The notes beneath the pieces are model-generated. The model ran no database searches, had not been told where the DNA came from, and saw only the letters and a list, made by a program, of their open reading frames with translations. A program made the position numbers and the translations under genes. Positions 42,671 to 55,395 of a DNA stretch of 64,000 nt are shown here, piece by piece. Origin of the DNA: Prorocentrum cordatum (Eukaryota; Sar; Dinophyceae; Prorocentrales; Prorocentraceae); NCBI GenBank assembly GCA_963575745.1, contig CAUYUJ010003942.1:1-64000 (forward strand), read 5' to 3'. Position 1 is the stretch's first letter. The number at the start of each line of letters is the position of its first letter.

Positions 42671-44240
42671 CATGCCCTTGGCGTCGGCCGCGCGCCCGCG
42701 TCGAGATCTTTTCAGCGCTATCACCGCTGACGCGAGTTCACCATCATCGTCGTCGGCGTGATCGGCATCGGTGCCGTCTTGTGCCATGTCGTCGTCATCG
42801 TCAGAATCGTCGCCATCTTCGCCGCAACTGCCACCGCGTCCACCGATATCGACGTCGCCGCGATGCCGTTCCCGCCCAGGCCAACGACTTGCACTGAAAT
42901 GCCCGCGCGTCAGCGCGGCCACGGAGACGCGCTGGGAAATGCCCAGCGGTCAGCGCCACCGCGGTCGGGTCGGTCGTGCCAAACACACTGGCTGCTGCGC
43001 GCGCGAGCCTGCGCGGGCTAGCGCGGCCGCAAAGTTGCGCGAGCCATCGCCGAGCAGTCATCGCAACCGCCGCCGCCGACCAAGTTGCGGGCGGGCGGGT
43101 GGGATGATTGCGCGATCAGTGGAGCTCACAATTCCAATCTTGTCAGAATTCATTGCGCTACATAGACTGCACCGCTCAGACTGAACCGCGCAATTGCAAA
43201 TCATTGATCGGGTCGCATGGATCGCGCCATGTGGGTTGCACAACGTAGATTGCATCACGTTGTTTGCGCAGCATGTTTTGCACCACGCCGATCTCTTTGT
43301 TTTGACAAGAGTTCAGGATATACCCCTCCCCTGCGCTCCGCGGTTCCCCGTGGCGTCGTACGATTTACATGCGAAGTTGCCCCATCGTTCATTCTGTGTA
43401 TGAGCCATACCATCGCGGGGAGTGCAGTTATCGCCCCCCTCTCGCCCCTGTCAAATACAAAAAATGTCACATGCAAAATATGCGCGCGCACTTGTGTATC
43501 ACGAATCGTCGCCTTTTTCAGGAACCCCTTGCAACATATGAGACAAAGTCCACGCGCGCGCGCCGTCGTGCACGCGTGCCCGAATGTTTCGAAAACGTGG
43601 ATGCTCGTAACGGTTTCCAGATCGAGCTTCCCGACTTTGTATAAACACAATGGTTTGCCTTCATTTGGGATTGAACAGATAACAATGCGAACTCTCACGA
43701 AAGCCACCAGCTGTACATGACATGTGCGTCAGATGCGCCCGAGCGGGCCTCTCGCGCGCGCGATAATGCAACGCGTGCCACCCGCGTTCGTCGGTCGCGC
43801 GCGCATGTCGGCATCTTTCCGGAACCCTTATCACCGCCGACGCGTGGACGCCATTCTCGTCATCTGCGTGCTCAGGTTTTGCGCCACCATTGGCCTTGTC
43901 GTTGTCCTCGTCCTCATCGTCACCAGCATAGTTGGTATCATCATCGTGTTTGCCGAAGTCGTCGTCGCCATCACACCGCGCCCGCCAAAGTTACCCACTC
44001 GCACTGAACCGCGAGCGCGTCAGCGCGGCTTGCGAGACGCGTGGGGGGGTTGTCTGTGGTCAACGTCACGGCGGCCGCGTTGGTCGCAGTCATCGCAGTC
44101 GCCACCGCATCGGTTTTGCAAACCAGTGGGCGGGAGGGGTGATTGCGCGAGCAGCGGAGGTGACAATTCCTGGCGAACAAAAATTACATGCAGCACGTAG
44201 ATTGCACCACATATGTTGCATAACGTAAATTACTCAAGCG
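42320..44240 (+). repeat. Higher-order mosaic repeat, second part
   Basis: M2 at 42590-42880 and 43735-43980, M1 at 42900-43130 and 43990-44170, M3 at 43320-43720 (a weak M3 at 42320-42560), with TTGCACCACGTAGA linkers after each M1. Gives roughly 0.9-kb M3-M2-M1 units as in 39420-40365. Confidence 0.72.
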
Positions 44241-44291
44241 CGCTGTTGTGGGTGCGCGGTGGCCAACATAAGCATGCATGTCGGAGGTCCG

Positions 44292-44410
44292 CGCGGATTT
44301 TTTAGATCGGTGCTGGGCCCCCGTGGTGGCGCCTCCTGCCTCGCCCATGGCAACTTCTGCGCGCCAGGGACCGGGGGCCAGCGCCGATCCAAGAAATTCG
44401 CGCGGAGCTC
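44292..44410. mobile_element. MITE-like hairpin element, copy 1
   Basis: Terminal inverted repeats: GTCCGCGCGGATTTTTTAGA-TCGGTGCTGGGCCCCC at the left and GGGGGCCAGCGCCGATCC-AAGAAATTCGCGCGGA at the right, about 33 bases each. No coding capacity. Same family at 58160-58292, 59664-59792 and 63588-63725. Confidence 0.78.
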
Positions 44411-44919
44411 GTGTCTTCCAGGCAATTTGTTCTCTAAATACCATTCGTGCTCTGATTGGTCTGGGGGCCGCAGTGGTTCTTCCCCGAGGTCGGCGTCGGG
44501 GGGGCGAACATCGAGAAGATCGAGGAGGAGTCCTGGGCCACCATCGAGATCGACAGGTTTGGGCGCTGGAGGGGCTCCGACCCCCGACGACATGATTTTT
44601 CCACAAATGTCGACCCCCGGGGGTCTCGACCCACTGCCAGGGACCAGCTTGTCATCCCGCGTCGTTTTGAAATAGTGGCAGGGCCCAGCGAGGGCACCCA
44701 GAGGCCGAACGTAGCAAAAACCTTCTCGTCGCGACGCACGTGATTTTCTTCAACGCAGCGCTTTCCCGGCCAGCATGGCAGCAACACACATTTTCCTGGC
44801 GTGATTCTTGCAAGACTCGCGGGTTGTGTGGCGGCGGTCATGCCTGTTGGGCGCCCAGCAGCGGGGCCCGCAGAGGACTGCGCACCGCTTCAGTTCTGGG
44901 CGGTGTTTCTGCACCTGGC

Positions 44920-45055
44920 GTGTTCGCCCGGTCTCGAGCCCTGGGGACATCACAGATCAATTTGGCTTCAAAAGTGCCGCAGACTGATGGGGTATGGGGG
45001 TCGGGCCGTGATTTTCTGCGATGTTGTAGTTTTGTTCCCGCCGTCGGATCTCAGG
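44920..45055 (+). repeat. Dispersed repeat family C, copy 2
   Basis: Contains TTCGCCCGGTCTCGAGCCC, ACATCACAGATCAATTTGGC, ATGGGGTATGGGGGTC and GTCGGATCTCAGGG. Confidence 0.78.
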
Positions 45056-45529
45056 GCCCGTCGCGGAGTCCGTGCGGGAGACGCGGGGCCGCTTCAGATG
45101 GAGCGGCTCACGCGGGCGGTGTCAGGAGCCAAGTGCTCCACCAGAGACCCAATGGAGATTTTTAAATGCGGGTTCCCCCGAAATCCCGACCCTTTCCCTG
45201 CCAGGTCTGCATCCTGAGTAGTTTATTTGGTGGTCCCGGGGCCCAGCGAGGGCCCCCAGCGTCCTGAATTTCTCGAGGCGTTGTCTGAAACAGATCTCCA
45301 TCCCTACGACTGGCATGGCCTTGTCTCGGCGCCTAGTTTCTGAGGGCACATCCCAAAGACTGTCATCGCCTTGGACTTGTCTATATTCTGAATCGGCATG
45401 CGCCCATGGCAGGGTAAGATGGCCTTCCTCGGGGCAGACCTTGTGGCACACTGCGGTCTCCCGGCCAATCTGGAGTCGAGGGCCAGCGTGCACCATGTGC
45501 GCTGGGCGGGCTTGTGCGGAGGCTTGGTG

Positions 45530-45705
45530 GTAGTGGTGTGTATCTGTCGCGTGTGTATGTGTATTTGTGTGTGTTGTGTGTATGTGTGTGTGTGCGTGTG
45601 TGTATGTGTGCGTGTGTGTGTTGTGAGTGTGAGTATGTGTCCATGTTTGTTTGTGTGTACGTTGTGTGTGCATGTGTGTGTGTGTGTTTGCGTGTGCGTT
45701 CTCTT
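45530..45705 (+). repeat. TG dinucleotide microsatellite
   Basis: GTGTGTGTATGTGTGCG repeats with GAGTGTGAG interruptions. Confidence 0.92.
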
Positions 45706-45744
45706 TCTCGAGTCGGACAAGCGTCGCATGTTTTGTACACCGGG

Positions 45745-45880
45745 CGTGTTCGCCCGGTTTCAGGCCCAGGGATCATCACAGGTCGATCCGGTTTGAAATA
45801 TGTTACAGAAAGATGGGGTCTAGGGGTCCAGTCGTGATTTTTCGCCATGTAATTGTTTCGCAGCGTCGGATCTCGGGGAA
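45745..45880 (+). repeat. Dispersed repeat family C, copy 3
   Basis: TTCGCCCGGTTTCAGGCCC, ATCACAGGTCGATCCGG, ATGGGGTCTAGGGGTCC, CAGCGTCGGATCTCGG. Confidence 0.78.
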
Positions 45881-48650
45881 GGGTCGGGAAAGGGGGGGAG
45901 TTCCAAATCTGTTACGTGCTGCTGGTTCCGTCCTAGCCGCCGAGCCTTGCTCCTCAACACGGGCGCCTCCTGGCGCCCGGGAAACCAGCCACGTGAGCTG
46001 ATCTGCTACCCTCCCACTTTGCTGTCCGACCTGGTCCCTCCTGGCAGGGCGTGGAGGGATACCAGCAAGAAGATGGTGATGCTGGAGATCCCTAGAAGGC
46101 CTGCGCCACTCCGGGGGTCGGGGGCGGCTGGCGAGGCACCAGCGCCGGTCGTGGCTGGACGAAGCCCTGGGCCCAGGATCGAGTGGGCTATATACGCCAA
46201 GGGCGGGCGGCCCGTGACGGCGTGGTGCGATACTGCATTGTAGGCGAAGTCGGTCCGTGACTATGCTTGCGGTTTTTCAGAAGGCCTTTGTTTGCGCGAC
46301 CAGTGCCCGCATCGGAAATAGATTGCCGCAGAAGCCAGATTCCAGACCGCACTGCTAATTGGCCACATCGCTTGCCTGGCCCTGGGTACGCGCTGTTAGC
46401 CTGGCCAGGAGCTTTTGCAGGCTGGCCGATTCTGAATCCAAGAATGGGCCTAGCCAGGATCGGCGCAGGTGCATGATTGACATGCCCAGCCGAGGGAGGA
46501 AAGTGGGTTGCGAACTCGCCCCCCATTCGACCTCCTTCCCCAACGGACTTTTGGGCTCCCCTGCTGGAGTTCTGCGGAAAATCCTTGAGGCCTCGCGCGG
46601 GGCGCAATAATGGTATTATTCCACACGTCCGCTCCGTCAGATTTGGGACGACGTTCGGGCGGCGACGGTCCGACTGAAATCCGACGCAAATCCGAGGTGA
46701 ATGCGACGTGAATCCGACGTCGATTGGGTCTCAAGCTGCCACGCGATGCCTTGAGGATGTTCCTCGTAACAGGAGACGGCCAGACCTCTTGCACACCCTG
46801 TGCCACCCCTGGCAAGGGGGCAGGCGGATCTCGGGGGGCCTCGAGGCAGTCGTCCAGGCCCGAGGGCTGGTCCAGGAGCTCCTGGCGAGGGTGCCGCAGG
46901 CGCCGCCGCCAGCGCCGCCGAAGCGCCAGCCCTGGAAGAGGTTCGGGGGCATCCAAACGGTGTGGTCATCAGGTCGCGTGTGAATCAGTGGTGGGGGCTC
47001 GGGGTCACCGCACGGTTTTGGGACTCGGGCCGCCCTCCGTGCGGCGAGGGCCCGCGCCGTGAGGTCTCCTGGGATCTCGGGATCACCGCGCGGTCCGTCA
47101 CCGCACGGCTTGGTGGCCCTCCCCAGAGGCAGGAGAGCTGGGGCGAGGAGCCGGAGCGGGCCCCGAGCAGCCACAAGCGCAAGTGGACGCCGGGCGCCGA
47201 CGCGCGAGATGGCGGCGAGGCCGGCGGCGCCAGGCGCCGGGCGTCCCAGCTCGGGTGCTGCTACAAGGTTCAGCGGGGGATGGGCTCAGGGGGGGAAACA
47301 TGGGCAACGCTAGGGCAACGATCGATTTTGCTGGCTTTCGCACATGTTTTGTTGGGTCCTGGAAGTCTTCCTGCCTCGGGATGCTCTCTGTGAGCTGCGC
47401 TTCGCCGAGGGCGCACAGTGGGGGGCCCAGATCGCCCCGGGCCGCCAGAGGCTCGAGTTCAGGACCGAAGATGACGGGGGGATGCAGCGGTCCCCAATCA
47501 CCCATTCATAGCCGACAGGGAGCCGATGGCCCGCCGCGCCCAGGCACCTTGGGGATCCGCCATCGGGCGCCTATCGCCGACGCTTCCCCCCTGAGCCAGT
47601 CCCCCCTAACGTTGCCCCTCAAAGGGCCAGGGCTCCGTGAGATCCGACGCTCTGCTTTTTTCAGCACGAGGGTCCCCGGAAGTTCCGACCGCTTCCCAAA
47701 GGGTAGTTTCCCGTCCTGGATCCATGTTTGATGGTCCCAGGGCCCAGTAGCGGGCTCACGAGGCCGAAATCGAGGGCAAAACGCCAGATGCAGGAGTCAC
47801 ATCGTGGAAGAGCTGGAACTGTAGCAACACCCGACCAGCACGCGCCTCCGTGGCGAGGTGCCGACAGGTGACCGGGCGGGGTGTGTGCGTGTTGCTGGCG
47901 GCGGGCGGCCCTCGCGCGGCGCCGCCGCCGCGCGCGTCGTGTGCAGGTGGCGGAGTGCGCGCGGCAAAGGAGGCGAGAGTGGCAGTCGTCGGGGGTCGTC
48001 CGTCGAAGAAGGTCTGGGGTAGCGCTTAGCGATGGGCTCACCAGGGGCGGCCAAGAGGGGGTTGATGACTAGGGGAGGTGGGTCCCCCGGTCTCATGGCC
48101 CCTTCTCATTTTCTTCTTTCAGCACGTCTCCAGGCCCCCACCCTCGTCCGCGCACATGCCTCGGGCCATGATTTGCGACGCCCCCCCCCCCTCTTAGACG
48201 CCCCCCCCTCGGGGACTCCCCCGAGCTTGGGGGATGTAATTATCGGCCCCGACCCCCTATCGCCGGTGCTTCTCCGAGAGGGGATCGATGGCCCCAAATT
48301 TCCCCAGGAGCGTGGGTTTTCGCTATCGGCGGGGAGGGAAAGGGGGATGGAAAAGAAGGATCCTGACCCAGTCGAAACGAGAGGGATGGAGAACAGAACA
48401 GAAGGAGCGAGGGAGGGCGGGAGGGTCAGGGGCAGCGTCGCAGGGGGGAGGGTGACTCGCCCAGGGGGGGAAGCATCCCACCTCCCCGTGCGGCATGTTC
48501 GCGCAGTGTCTGCGCGGCTGCGACCCCGCGAGGGGGGGAGGGAGGGTCAGAGGCAGCGGCAGGGGGGGGGCTCGCCCAAGGGGAAGCATCTCCTGATTTC
48601 CCCCCTCTCCGTACGGCACGGCGCGTTCGTGTCGTGTCGACGCGGCCGCG
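45881..48650. other. Gene-free, GC-rich region
   Basis: Contains pieces related to GGGGCCCAGCGAGGGCCC (near 47735; also at 34910, 44680, 45240), ATCCGACGTNAATCCGACG short repeats (46675-46725) and C/G homopolymers. The frames at 46.8-47.7 kb are open on both strands because of GC content and I do not accept them as genes. Confidence 0.5.
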
Positions 48651-48654
48651 ACCC

Positions 48655-48800
48655 CGCCGCGGGCGTTCCAGGTTGAACGCCGCCTGTGGCCTGTAATCGG
48701 CCAATACAGGACGATCTGGCGATCGCCAATCGTAGAAGGTTGAGCGATCCACGCGGTGTCGGCAGCCAACTGCGAAGTCGTCATGACACGAAACCGCCGT
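48655..48800 (+). repeat. Dispersed repeat family A, copy 3
   Basis: GGCGTTCCAGGTTGAACGCC, ATCTGGCGATCGCCAATCG, GAGCGATCCACGCGGTGTCG and GTCGTCATGACACGAAACC. Confidence 0.75.
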
Positions 48801-49250
48801 ACCCCGGCCGGGCGCAGGAGCGACGAGGTTGGCGCGAGGTCGGCGTCGTCGACCAGGTGCGCTGGGCGTGCCGTCAGGCCTGGTCGGGGCCCCACGCGCC
48901 GTGCCGCTGTGCGGGCGCCTTTCCGCTCGTCTTGCATGGAACTGATCTCGGCGAGTAGTTCCCAACAGCGCGCGCACCGCGTCCAATAGCGACGAGTTCG
49001 TCAAGGTGTGCAGCAGGAACAACCGATCGTAGGTTCTAATTTGGAAAAACGTGAGACTCAGGAAGAAACCGAATAGCACGAATAACGGCAACACAAAGTA
49101 CGGAGAGTTTACATGTTCTTCGAAAGAAGTGATTCCAAAGCGCATCCAGGACCAGTAAGCCCATGCGCACGACGGCAAACATGTGCTCACTGCGCCGCTT
49201 GCATGAAGGGTGCGCCTGCAGTCGTGGCTCGTGGTTGCTGGCTCCCACAG

Positions 49251-49410
49251 AGCCCAATAGCCCTCAATAGTGCCTCAATAGCGCCCAGCTGCGCCCAGTA
49301 GCGCTCAAACGCGCCCCATAGCGCGCAAATGGCGCCCAATACCGCACAACAGCGCCTGATAGCGCCAAGCAACGCCAAACAGCGCCCAGATGGCGCCCAC
49401 TAGCTGGACG
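49251..49410 (+). repeat. AGCGCCCAATA 11-mer tandem repeat
   Basis: About 14 degenerate units such as ATAGCGCCCAG, CAGTAGCGCTCAA and ACAGCGCCCAG. Confidence 0.8.
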
Positions 49411-49529
49411 CGATAGCGGCCGCTATGTGTACCCGTCTGGTGGGTGCTCGTAGGTCATCGCGGTCTCGCGGCCCAGACTCGTCGGCCTCAACTTGTGCAT
49501 AGGTTGCTGGAGATCCGGGCGTTGCATTT

Positions 49530-49680
49530 TCTGCACTGGGCGTTTTCGCCCAGTTTCGGGCCCCGAAGCCATCACAGATCGATCTGGCTTGAAGAATGCA
49601 GCAGAAAGGTGGTGCCTTAGTGTTCTGTTCGTTGATTTTTCGAGATATTGTGCTTCTGTTCGCAACGTGATCTCAGGGCA
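49530..49680 (+). repeat. Dispersed repeat family C, copy 4
   Basis: GCGTTTTCGCCCAGTTTCGG, ATCACAGATCGATCTGGC, then CGCAACGTGATCTCAGGG. Confidence 0.77.
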
Positions 49681-50109
49681 GATTGTTCACTGTTTTCAGC
49701 CTCCTGGAACCCCGCCGGGTCCCAATACCGTCAAAATCCGACTCAGGATGAGAAGCCGGCCTTGGGCAAAGAAGGCCAGAGTTTCAGGGGGGCCCGTAGT
49801 TATATTGAACAAGTCAGGGCATCGGATCTCTGTTAGGGTGGTGGGTGGGAGGGCGGGAAGCATTCGGGAAGCGTAAGATTCGAGTTGGCCAGAGCTCGGG
49901 TTTCCCATGTTTTTGTTGACGGTTCCGTCTTGGTTTCCTTTTATTGTCCAGTTTTCGTATATGTTTACGGCGGCAGATCACGCCACATTTCAGATTGGGT
50001 CTCGTCATTCCCTAACAGCGTTTCGTTCGATGGTTCCCATAGTGGTTAAGTCAGTTTGTCGAAGGAGGCAACCATTTGCAGCTGCGAGTAACGTAGGCAG
50101 CGCTCCGCG

Positions 50110-52710
50110 AGAGAGATGGAGCACGGGGCAACGCGGATGGAAGCGCCGAAACGTGTGCGGGGTGTGCCTGAGAGGGCTGGGGGACGAATGCGGCCGCTGA
50201 CACTCGGACCTTCGGCGGAGCTCCCTATGGGCCACGAAATATGTGAGGGGGGGTGTCAAAATAGGCAGAGGAAGGCATGCGAACCCTGCCACTTGGGCCT
50301 TCGGTGGAGCTCTATTTGGGGCCGCGAGGCGTGTGAGGGTCTGCCGAATTGGAGGCGACTCTGCCATGCGAACCCTGCCGCGGAGGCCTGCAGTGGAGTT
50401 CCCTATGGGCTATGGAGCCACGAAGCGTGCGGTGTGTGTGTGTGTGTGTGTGTGTGTATGCCGAAATGAGGCCGGGCCGCCATGCGAACCCTGCCACTGG
50501 GGCCTTCGTTGGAGTCCCATATGGAGCCACGAAACGTGTGAGGGGTGTGCCGCAATGGGGCGGGCCTTCGGCGGAGCTCCCTATGGGCCACGAAACATGT
50601 GAGGGGGGTGTCAACATAGGCAGAGGAAGGCATGCGATCCTTGCCATTCGGGCCTTCAGTGGAGCTGCCTATGGGGCCACGAGACGTGTGAGGGGTGTGC
50701 CGAAATTGGACGGGGCCGCCATGCGAACCCTGCCTCTGGGGCATTCGGTGGAGCTCCCATATGGGGCCACGAACCGTGTGAGGGGTGCGCCGAAATGAGG
50801 GTGGAATTGCATGCGAATCCTGTCGGTGAGGCCTTCGGTGGAGCCCCCTATGGGGTCACGAACCGTGTGAGGGGTGCGCCGAGATGAGGACCTTCGGTGG
50901 AGCCCCCTCTAGGGCCACGAACCGTGTGAGGGGTGCGCCGAGATGAGGGTAGAACTGAATGCGAACCCTACCACTGGGGCCTTCGGTGGAGCCCCCTATG
51001 GGGCCACGAATCGTGTGAGGGGTGTGCCGAAATGAAGGTGGAACTGCATGCGAACCTTGCCAGTGTGACCTTCGGTGGAGCTCTTTTTGGGGCCACGAAC
51101 CTTGTGAGAGGGGCACTGAAATGGGGGCGGAATTGCATGCGAACTCTGCCGCTGTGGCCTTCGGTGGGATTCCCTGTGGGGCCACGAACCGTGTGAGGGG
51201 TGTGCCGAAATGAAGGTGGAACTGCATGCGAACCCTCCACTGGGGCCTTCGATGGAGCTCCATATGTAGTCACGAACCGTGTGAGGAGTGCGCCGAAATT
51301 CCCATTCGGGCCAATTCGGGCCGTGGTACACGAACCGTGTAGTCAAGATCCTTGACATTCGGGCCTTCGGTGGAGCTGCCTATGGGGTCACGAGTCGTGT
51401 GAGGGGTGTGCCGAAATTGGACGGGGCCGCCATGCGAACCCTGCCTCTGAGGCCTTCGGTGGAGCTCCCATATGGGGCCACGCACCGTGTGAGGGGTGCG
51501 CCAAAATGAGGGTGGAACTGCATGCGAATCCTGTCGCTGGGGCCTTCGTTGTTGCCCCCCATTGGGCCACGAACCGTGTGATGGGTGCGCCGCAATGCGG
51601 GTGGACATGCATGCGAACCCTGTCTCTGGGGCCTTCGATGGAGTCCCCTATGGGGTCACGAACCGTGTGCGAGGGGGGCCGAAATGGGGGTGGAATTGCG
51701 TTGCGAACCCTGCCACTGATGCATTCGGTGGAGCTCCCTATGGGGTACGAACCGTGAGGGGTGCTGAAGTGAGGGTTGAATTGCAGTTGAACCCTGTCAC
51801 TTGGCCCTTCGGTGAAGCTCCCATATGGGGCCACGAACCGTGTGAGGGGTGCGCCGAAATGAGGGTGGAATTGCATGCGAACCCTGTCGGTGAGGCATTC
51901 GGTGGAGCTCCCTATGGGGCCACAAACCGTGTGAGGGGTGCGCCGAGATGAGGGTGGAACTGCATGCGAACTCTACCAATGTGGCTTTCGGTGAAGCTCC
52001 TTATGGGGCCATGAACCATGTGAGAGCGGCACCAAAACGGGGTCGGAACTGCGGTCGATGGAGCTCCCTATGGGACCACGATGGAGTTCCCTATGGGGCC
52101 ACGGGGGGTGCGCCGAAAAGAGGTCGGAACTGCATGCGAACCCTGCCACTGGGGCCTTCGATGGAGCTCCCTATGGGGCCACGAACCGTGTGAGAGGGTG
52201 CGCCGCAATGCGGGTGGACATGCATGCGAACCCTGCCTCTGGGGCCTTCGACGGAGCCCCCTATGGGGTCACGAACCGTGTGAGAGGGGGGCCGAAATGG
52301 GGTCGGAACTGCATGCGAAGTCTGCCGTTGTGGCCTTCGGTGGAGCCCCCTATGGGGCCACGAACCGTGTGAGAGGTGCGTCGAAATGAAGGTGGAACTG
52401 CATGCGACCCCTCCACTGGGGCCTTCGGTGGAGCCCCCTTCTGGTGTCACGAACCGTGTGAAGGGTGGGTGCGCCGAGATGAGGGTGGAACTGAAAGCGA
52501 ACCTTACCATTGGGGCATTCGGTGGAGCCCGTTATGGGGCCACGCATTGTGTGAGGGGTGCGCCGAGATGCGGGTGGAACTGCATGCAAACCCTGCCATT
52601 GGGGCAACGAGCCGTGTGAGGGGTGCCCCGAAATGATGGTGGAATTGCATGCGAACCCTTCCACTGCGGCCTTCGGTGGAGCTCCCTATGGGCCCACGAA
52701 ACGCTGTGGT
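50110..52710 (+). repeat. 89-bp tandem array, about 28 units
   Basis: CTTCGGTGGAGCTCCCTATG, GGCCACGAACCGTGTGAGGG and GCATGCGAACCCTGCC recur with a modal period of 88-89 (for example 50981, 51070, 51159, 51247). Some units are partly deleted or joined to a short unrelated piece (51300-51350). Many overlapping ORFs with the peptide GAPYGATNRVRG come from the array; the period is not divisible by three and frames change from unit to unit. Confidence 0.93.
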
Positions 52711-52857
52711 GGGTATGCCGAACCCGAAGCATGCGAAGGGCAGAGGCAAGGAGGGGGAGAATGGGGAGGAGGAGGAGAGGAGTGGAGAGGAGAGGAAGGA
52801 CTTGCGGGGCGTTGTCTTTTCAAAACGAGGACCCAACACCACAGGATTGTTGGGAAA

Positions 52858-55150
52858 CAACATCATTCACTGCGTGGAGCTCCCCATACGTATGTGCATC
52901 TATTCGCATGGACCTGTCCGCCGTGAACGTCTAGGCGCAAGAGCTTTCGAATATAAACGGGCTTCAGTTGTGACGGTCTGGTCATGCATCTGCTTGCGAA
53001 TGAACTGGAGTGTAAATGAGCTTCAGTAGTACGAGCGCGTCTCTGCGCATGAGCCTGGGGCCTCCTGGGGCCTCCTCAAACCTACTGGGGCTTCCTGGGG
53101 CCTCCAGGAGCCTCTTGGGGCCTCCTGGGGCCTCCTGGGACCTCCCAGAGGGGCGTCGTGCCCCAGGAGAGGCACAATCTATAGCAGCCGACGTACATAA
53201 AATATTGCGGATTGGAGCCGCAGGAGAAGGGCAAGCTATAGGAACACACGTAAAGCACCACGGATTCGTGCCCCATGAGAGCCCCAACATATAGGAACAG
53301 AAGTAAACCATTTAGGATTATGTTCACAGGAGAAGGCACATCTATAGACACATACGTATAACGTCACGGATTCGTTCTCCAGGTGAGGCCCAATCTATAG
53401 GAGCATACGTAAACCACATGGGATTGGAGCCATTCCTGTTGCCTTCTGAGGCCTCCTGCTCATGGGGCTTCTCGGGGCCTCCTGTTGCCTTCCGACGTCT
53501 CTTGCTGCTTCCTGAGACCTCCTGGGGCATCCTGTGGCTTCCTGAGGCTTCCTGGAGCTTCCTGGGGCCTCCTGGAGCCTCTTGGGACATCTTGTGGCCT
53601 CTTGAGTCTTTACGTGGCCTCCTGATGCCTCCTGGGACCTCATGTGGTCCCCAGGGGCCTCCTGGAGCATGTTGGAGCATCCTGTGGCATCCTGGGGAGA
53701 ATATGTGCCCACGAGTCTGACCACCAAACCAAGCAAACCGAACGAGACATCCTCAACATCTGGCCCACCTTGGGTGGTCAACATGAGCGCCTCGCTCGAG
53801 ACATCCTCCAAACCTGCTCCGAAAGCGAAGAATGCTGGGACAGAAAACATGCAAAATGAGCGCCTCGCTCGAGACATCCTCCAAATCTGCTCCGAAAGCG
53901 AAGGATGTTGGGACAGAAAACAGGCAAACCGCCAGAGACATCACCACACAACGGCAGCGAACGGGACCGTGTCATATTCCTCGGCGGTTCCCTTTAGGGA
54001 TGCTCCGAAAGCGAAGGGTGTTGGGACAGAAACCAGGCAAACCGCTAGAGACATCCCCACAAAACGGCCGCGAACGGGACCGTGTCATACCCCTCGGCGG
54101 CTCCTTTTAGGGACGTGGACATGAGCGCCTCGCTCGAGGCATCCTCAAAATCTGCTCCGAAAGCGAAGGGTGGTGGGACAGAAACCAGGCAACCCGCTTG
54201 AGACATCCCCACATAACGGCTGCGAGCGGGACCGTGTCATACCCCTCGGCGGCTCCTTTTGGGGACGTGAAAATGAACGCCTCGCTCGAGACGTCTTCCA
54301 AATCTGGGACAGAAAGCAGGCAAACCGCTTGAGACATCTCCGCAAAACGGCTGCGAACAGGACCGTGTCATACCCCTTGGCGGCTCTCCTTAGGGACGTG
54401 GAAATGAGCGCCTCGCTCGAGACATCCTCCAAATCTGCTCCGAAAGCGAAGGATACTGGGACAGAAAACAGGCAAACCGCTAGAGACATCACCACAAAAC
54501 GGCCGCGAACGGGACCGTGTAATATTCCTCGGCGGCTCTCTTTAGGGATGCTCCGAAAGCGAAGGGTGTTGGGACAGACAGCAGGCAAACCGCTAGAGAC
54601 ATCCCCACAAAACGGCCGCGAACGGGACCGTGTCATACCCCTCGGCGGTTCCCCTTTAGGTACGTGGAAATGAGCGCCTCGCTCGAGACATCCTCAACAT
54701 CTGCTCCGAAAGCGAAGGGTGCTGGGACAGAAAACATGCAAACCGCTAGAGACATCCCCACAAAACGGCCGCGAACGGGACCGTGTCATACCCCTCGGGG
54801 GCTCCCCTTAGGGACGTGAAAATGAGCGCCTCGCTCGAGACATCCTCCAAATCTGCTCCGAAAGCGAAGGATGTTGGGACAGAGGACAAGCAAACCGTTT
54901 GAGGCATCCCCACGAAACGGTGGCGAACGGGGCGTGCGTGAGTCTCATCATGAGTAAGTCTGAGTAGGAGTAGGTCTGAATATGAGGAGGTCTGAGTATG
55001 AGTAATTTTGTGTGTGAGTAAGTCTGGGTATGAGTAAGTCTGAGTGTGAGTCAGTCCGTGTATGAGTAAGTCTTGGTATGAGGAGGAGAGGGGAGGAGAA
55101 GGAGAAGGAGGATGAGGAGTAGGAGGCGTCCAAGTAATAACAATAACCCC
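52858..55150 (-). repeat. Large inverted-repeat block, right arm
   Basis: Reverse complement of 35205-37317: GAGCTCCCCATACG end block, CTCCTGGGGCC repeats, CTATAG-rich part (53160-53430), array of GAGCGCCTCGCTCGAGACAT units (53780-54930), GAGTAAGTCTGAGTATGAG repeats (54940-55090) and a GGAGAAGGAGG/TAATAACAATAACCCC edge. Unit length is more variable here (partial units at 53855 and 54000). Confidence 0.92.
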
Positions 55151-55184
55151 AAGTAATAACAATAACAATAACAATCCCGCAGGG

Positions 55185-55395
55185 GGGACTGGGAGCCTTA
55201 GACCGCCCCGTCCGAGAGCCGTTTCGCCTGAGATTTCTTCGCAATTTAGTGAGGAATCGTGCTCTCTCCTCATTACTGGCTGCATGGGTGGTCCAGACGG
55301 CCACGCTCCTCGTTAAAAACACCCCCCTGCAATCGACCTCCTACTCGAAACGCCTCCTCACCTGTGCTGCTACTGGGGTGCTTTGCTGAGGTAAT
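55185..55395 (+). repeat. Dispersed repeat family D, copy 1
   Basis: GATTTCTTCGCAATTTAGTG, AGGAATCGTGCTCTC and GGCCACGCTCCT. Matches 62430-62770. Confidence 0.7.

Noticed and set aside
46800-47731. GC-rich open frames as genes
   Set aside because: Open on both strands with no motif and no splice-supported extension.
50116-52734. Chain of frames with GAPYGATNRVRG peptides, possible repeat protein
   Set aside because: The unit period of 88-89 bases is not divisible by three and frames switch between units, so no continuous protein is possible.
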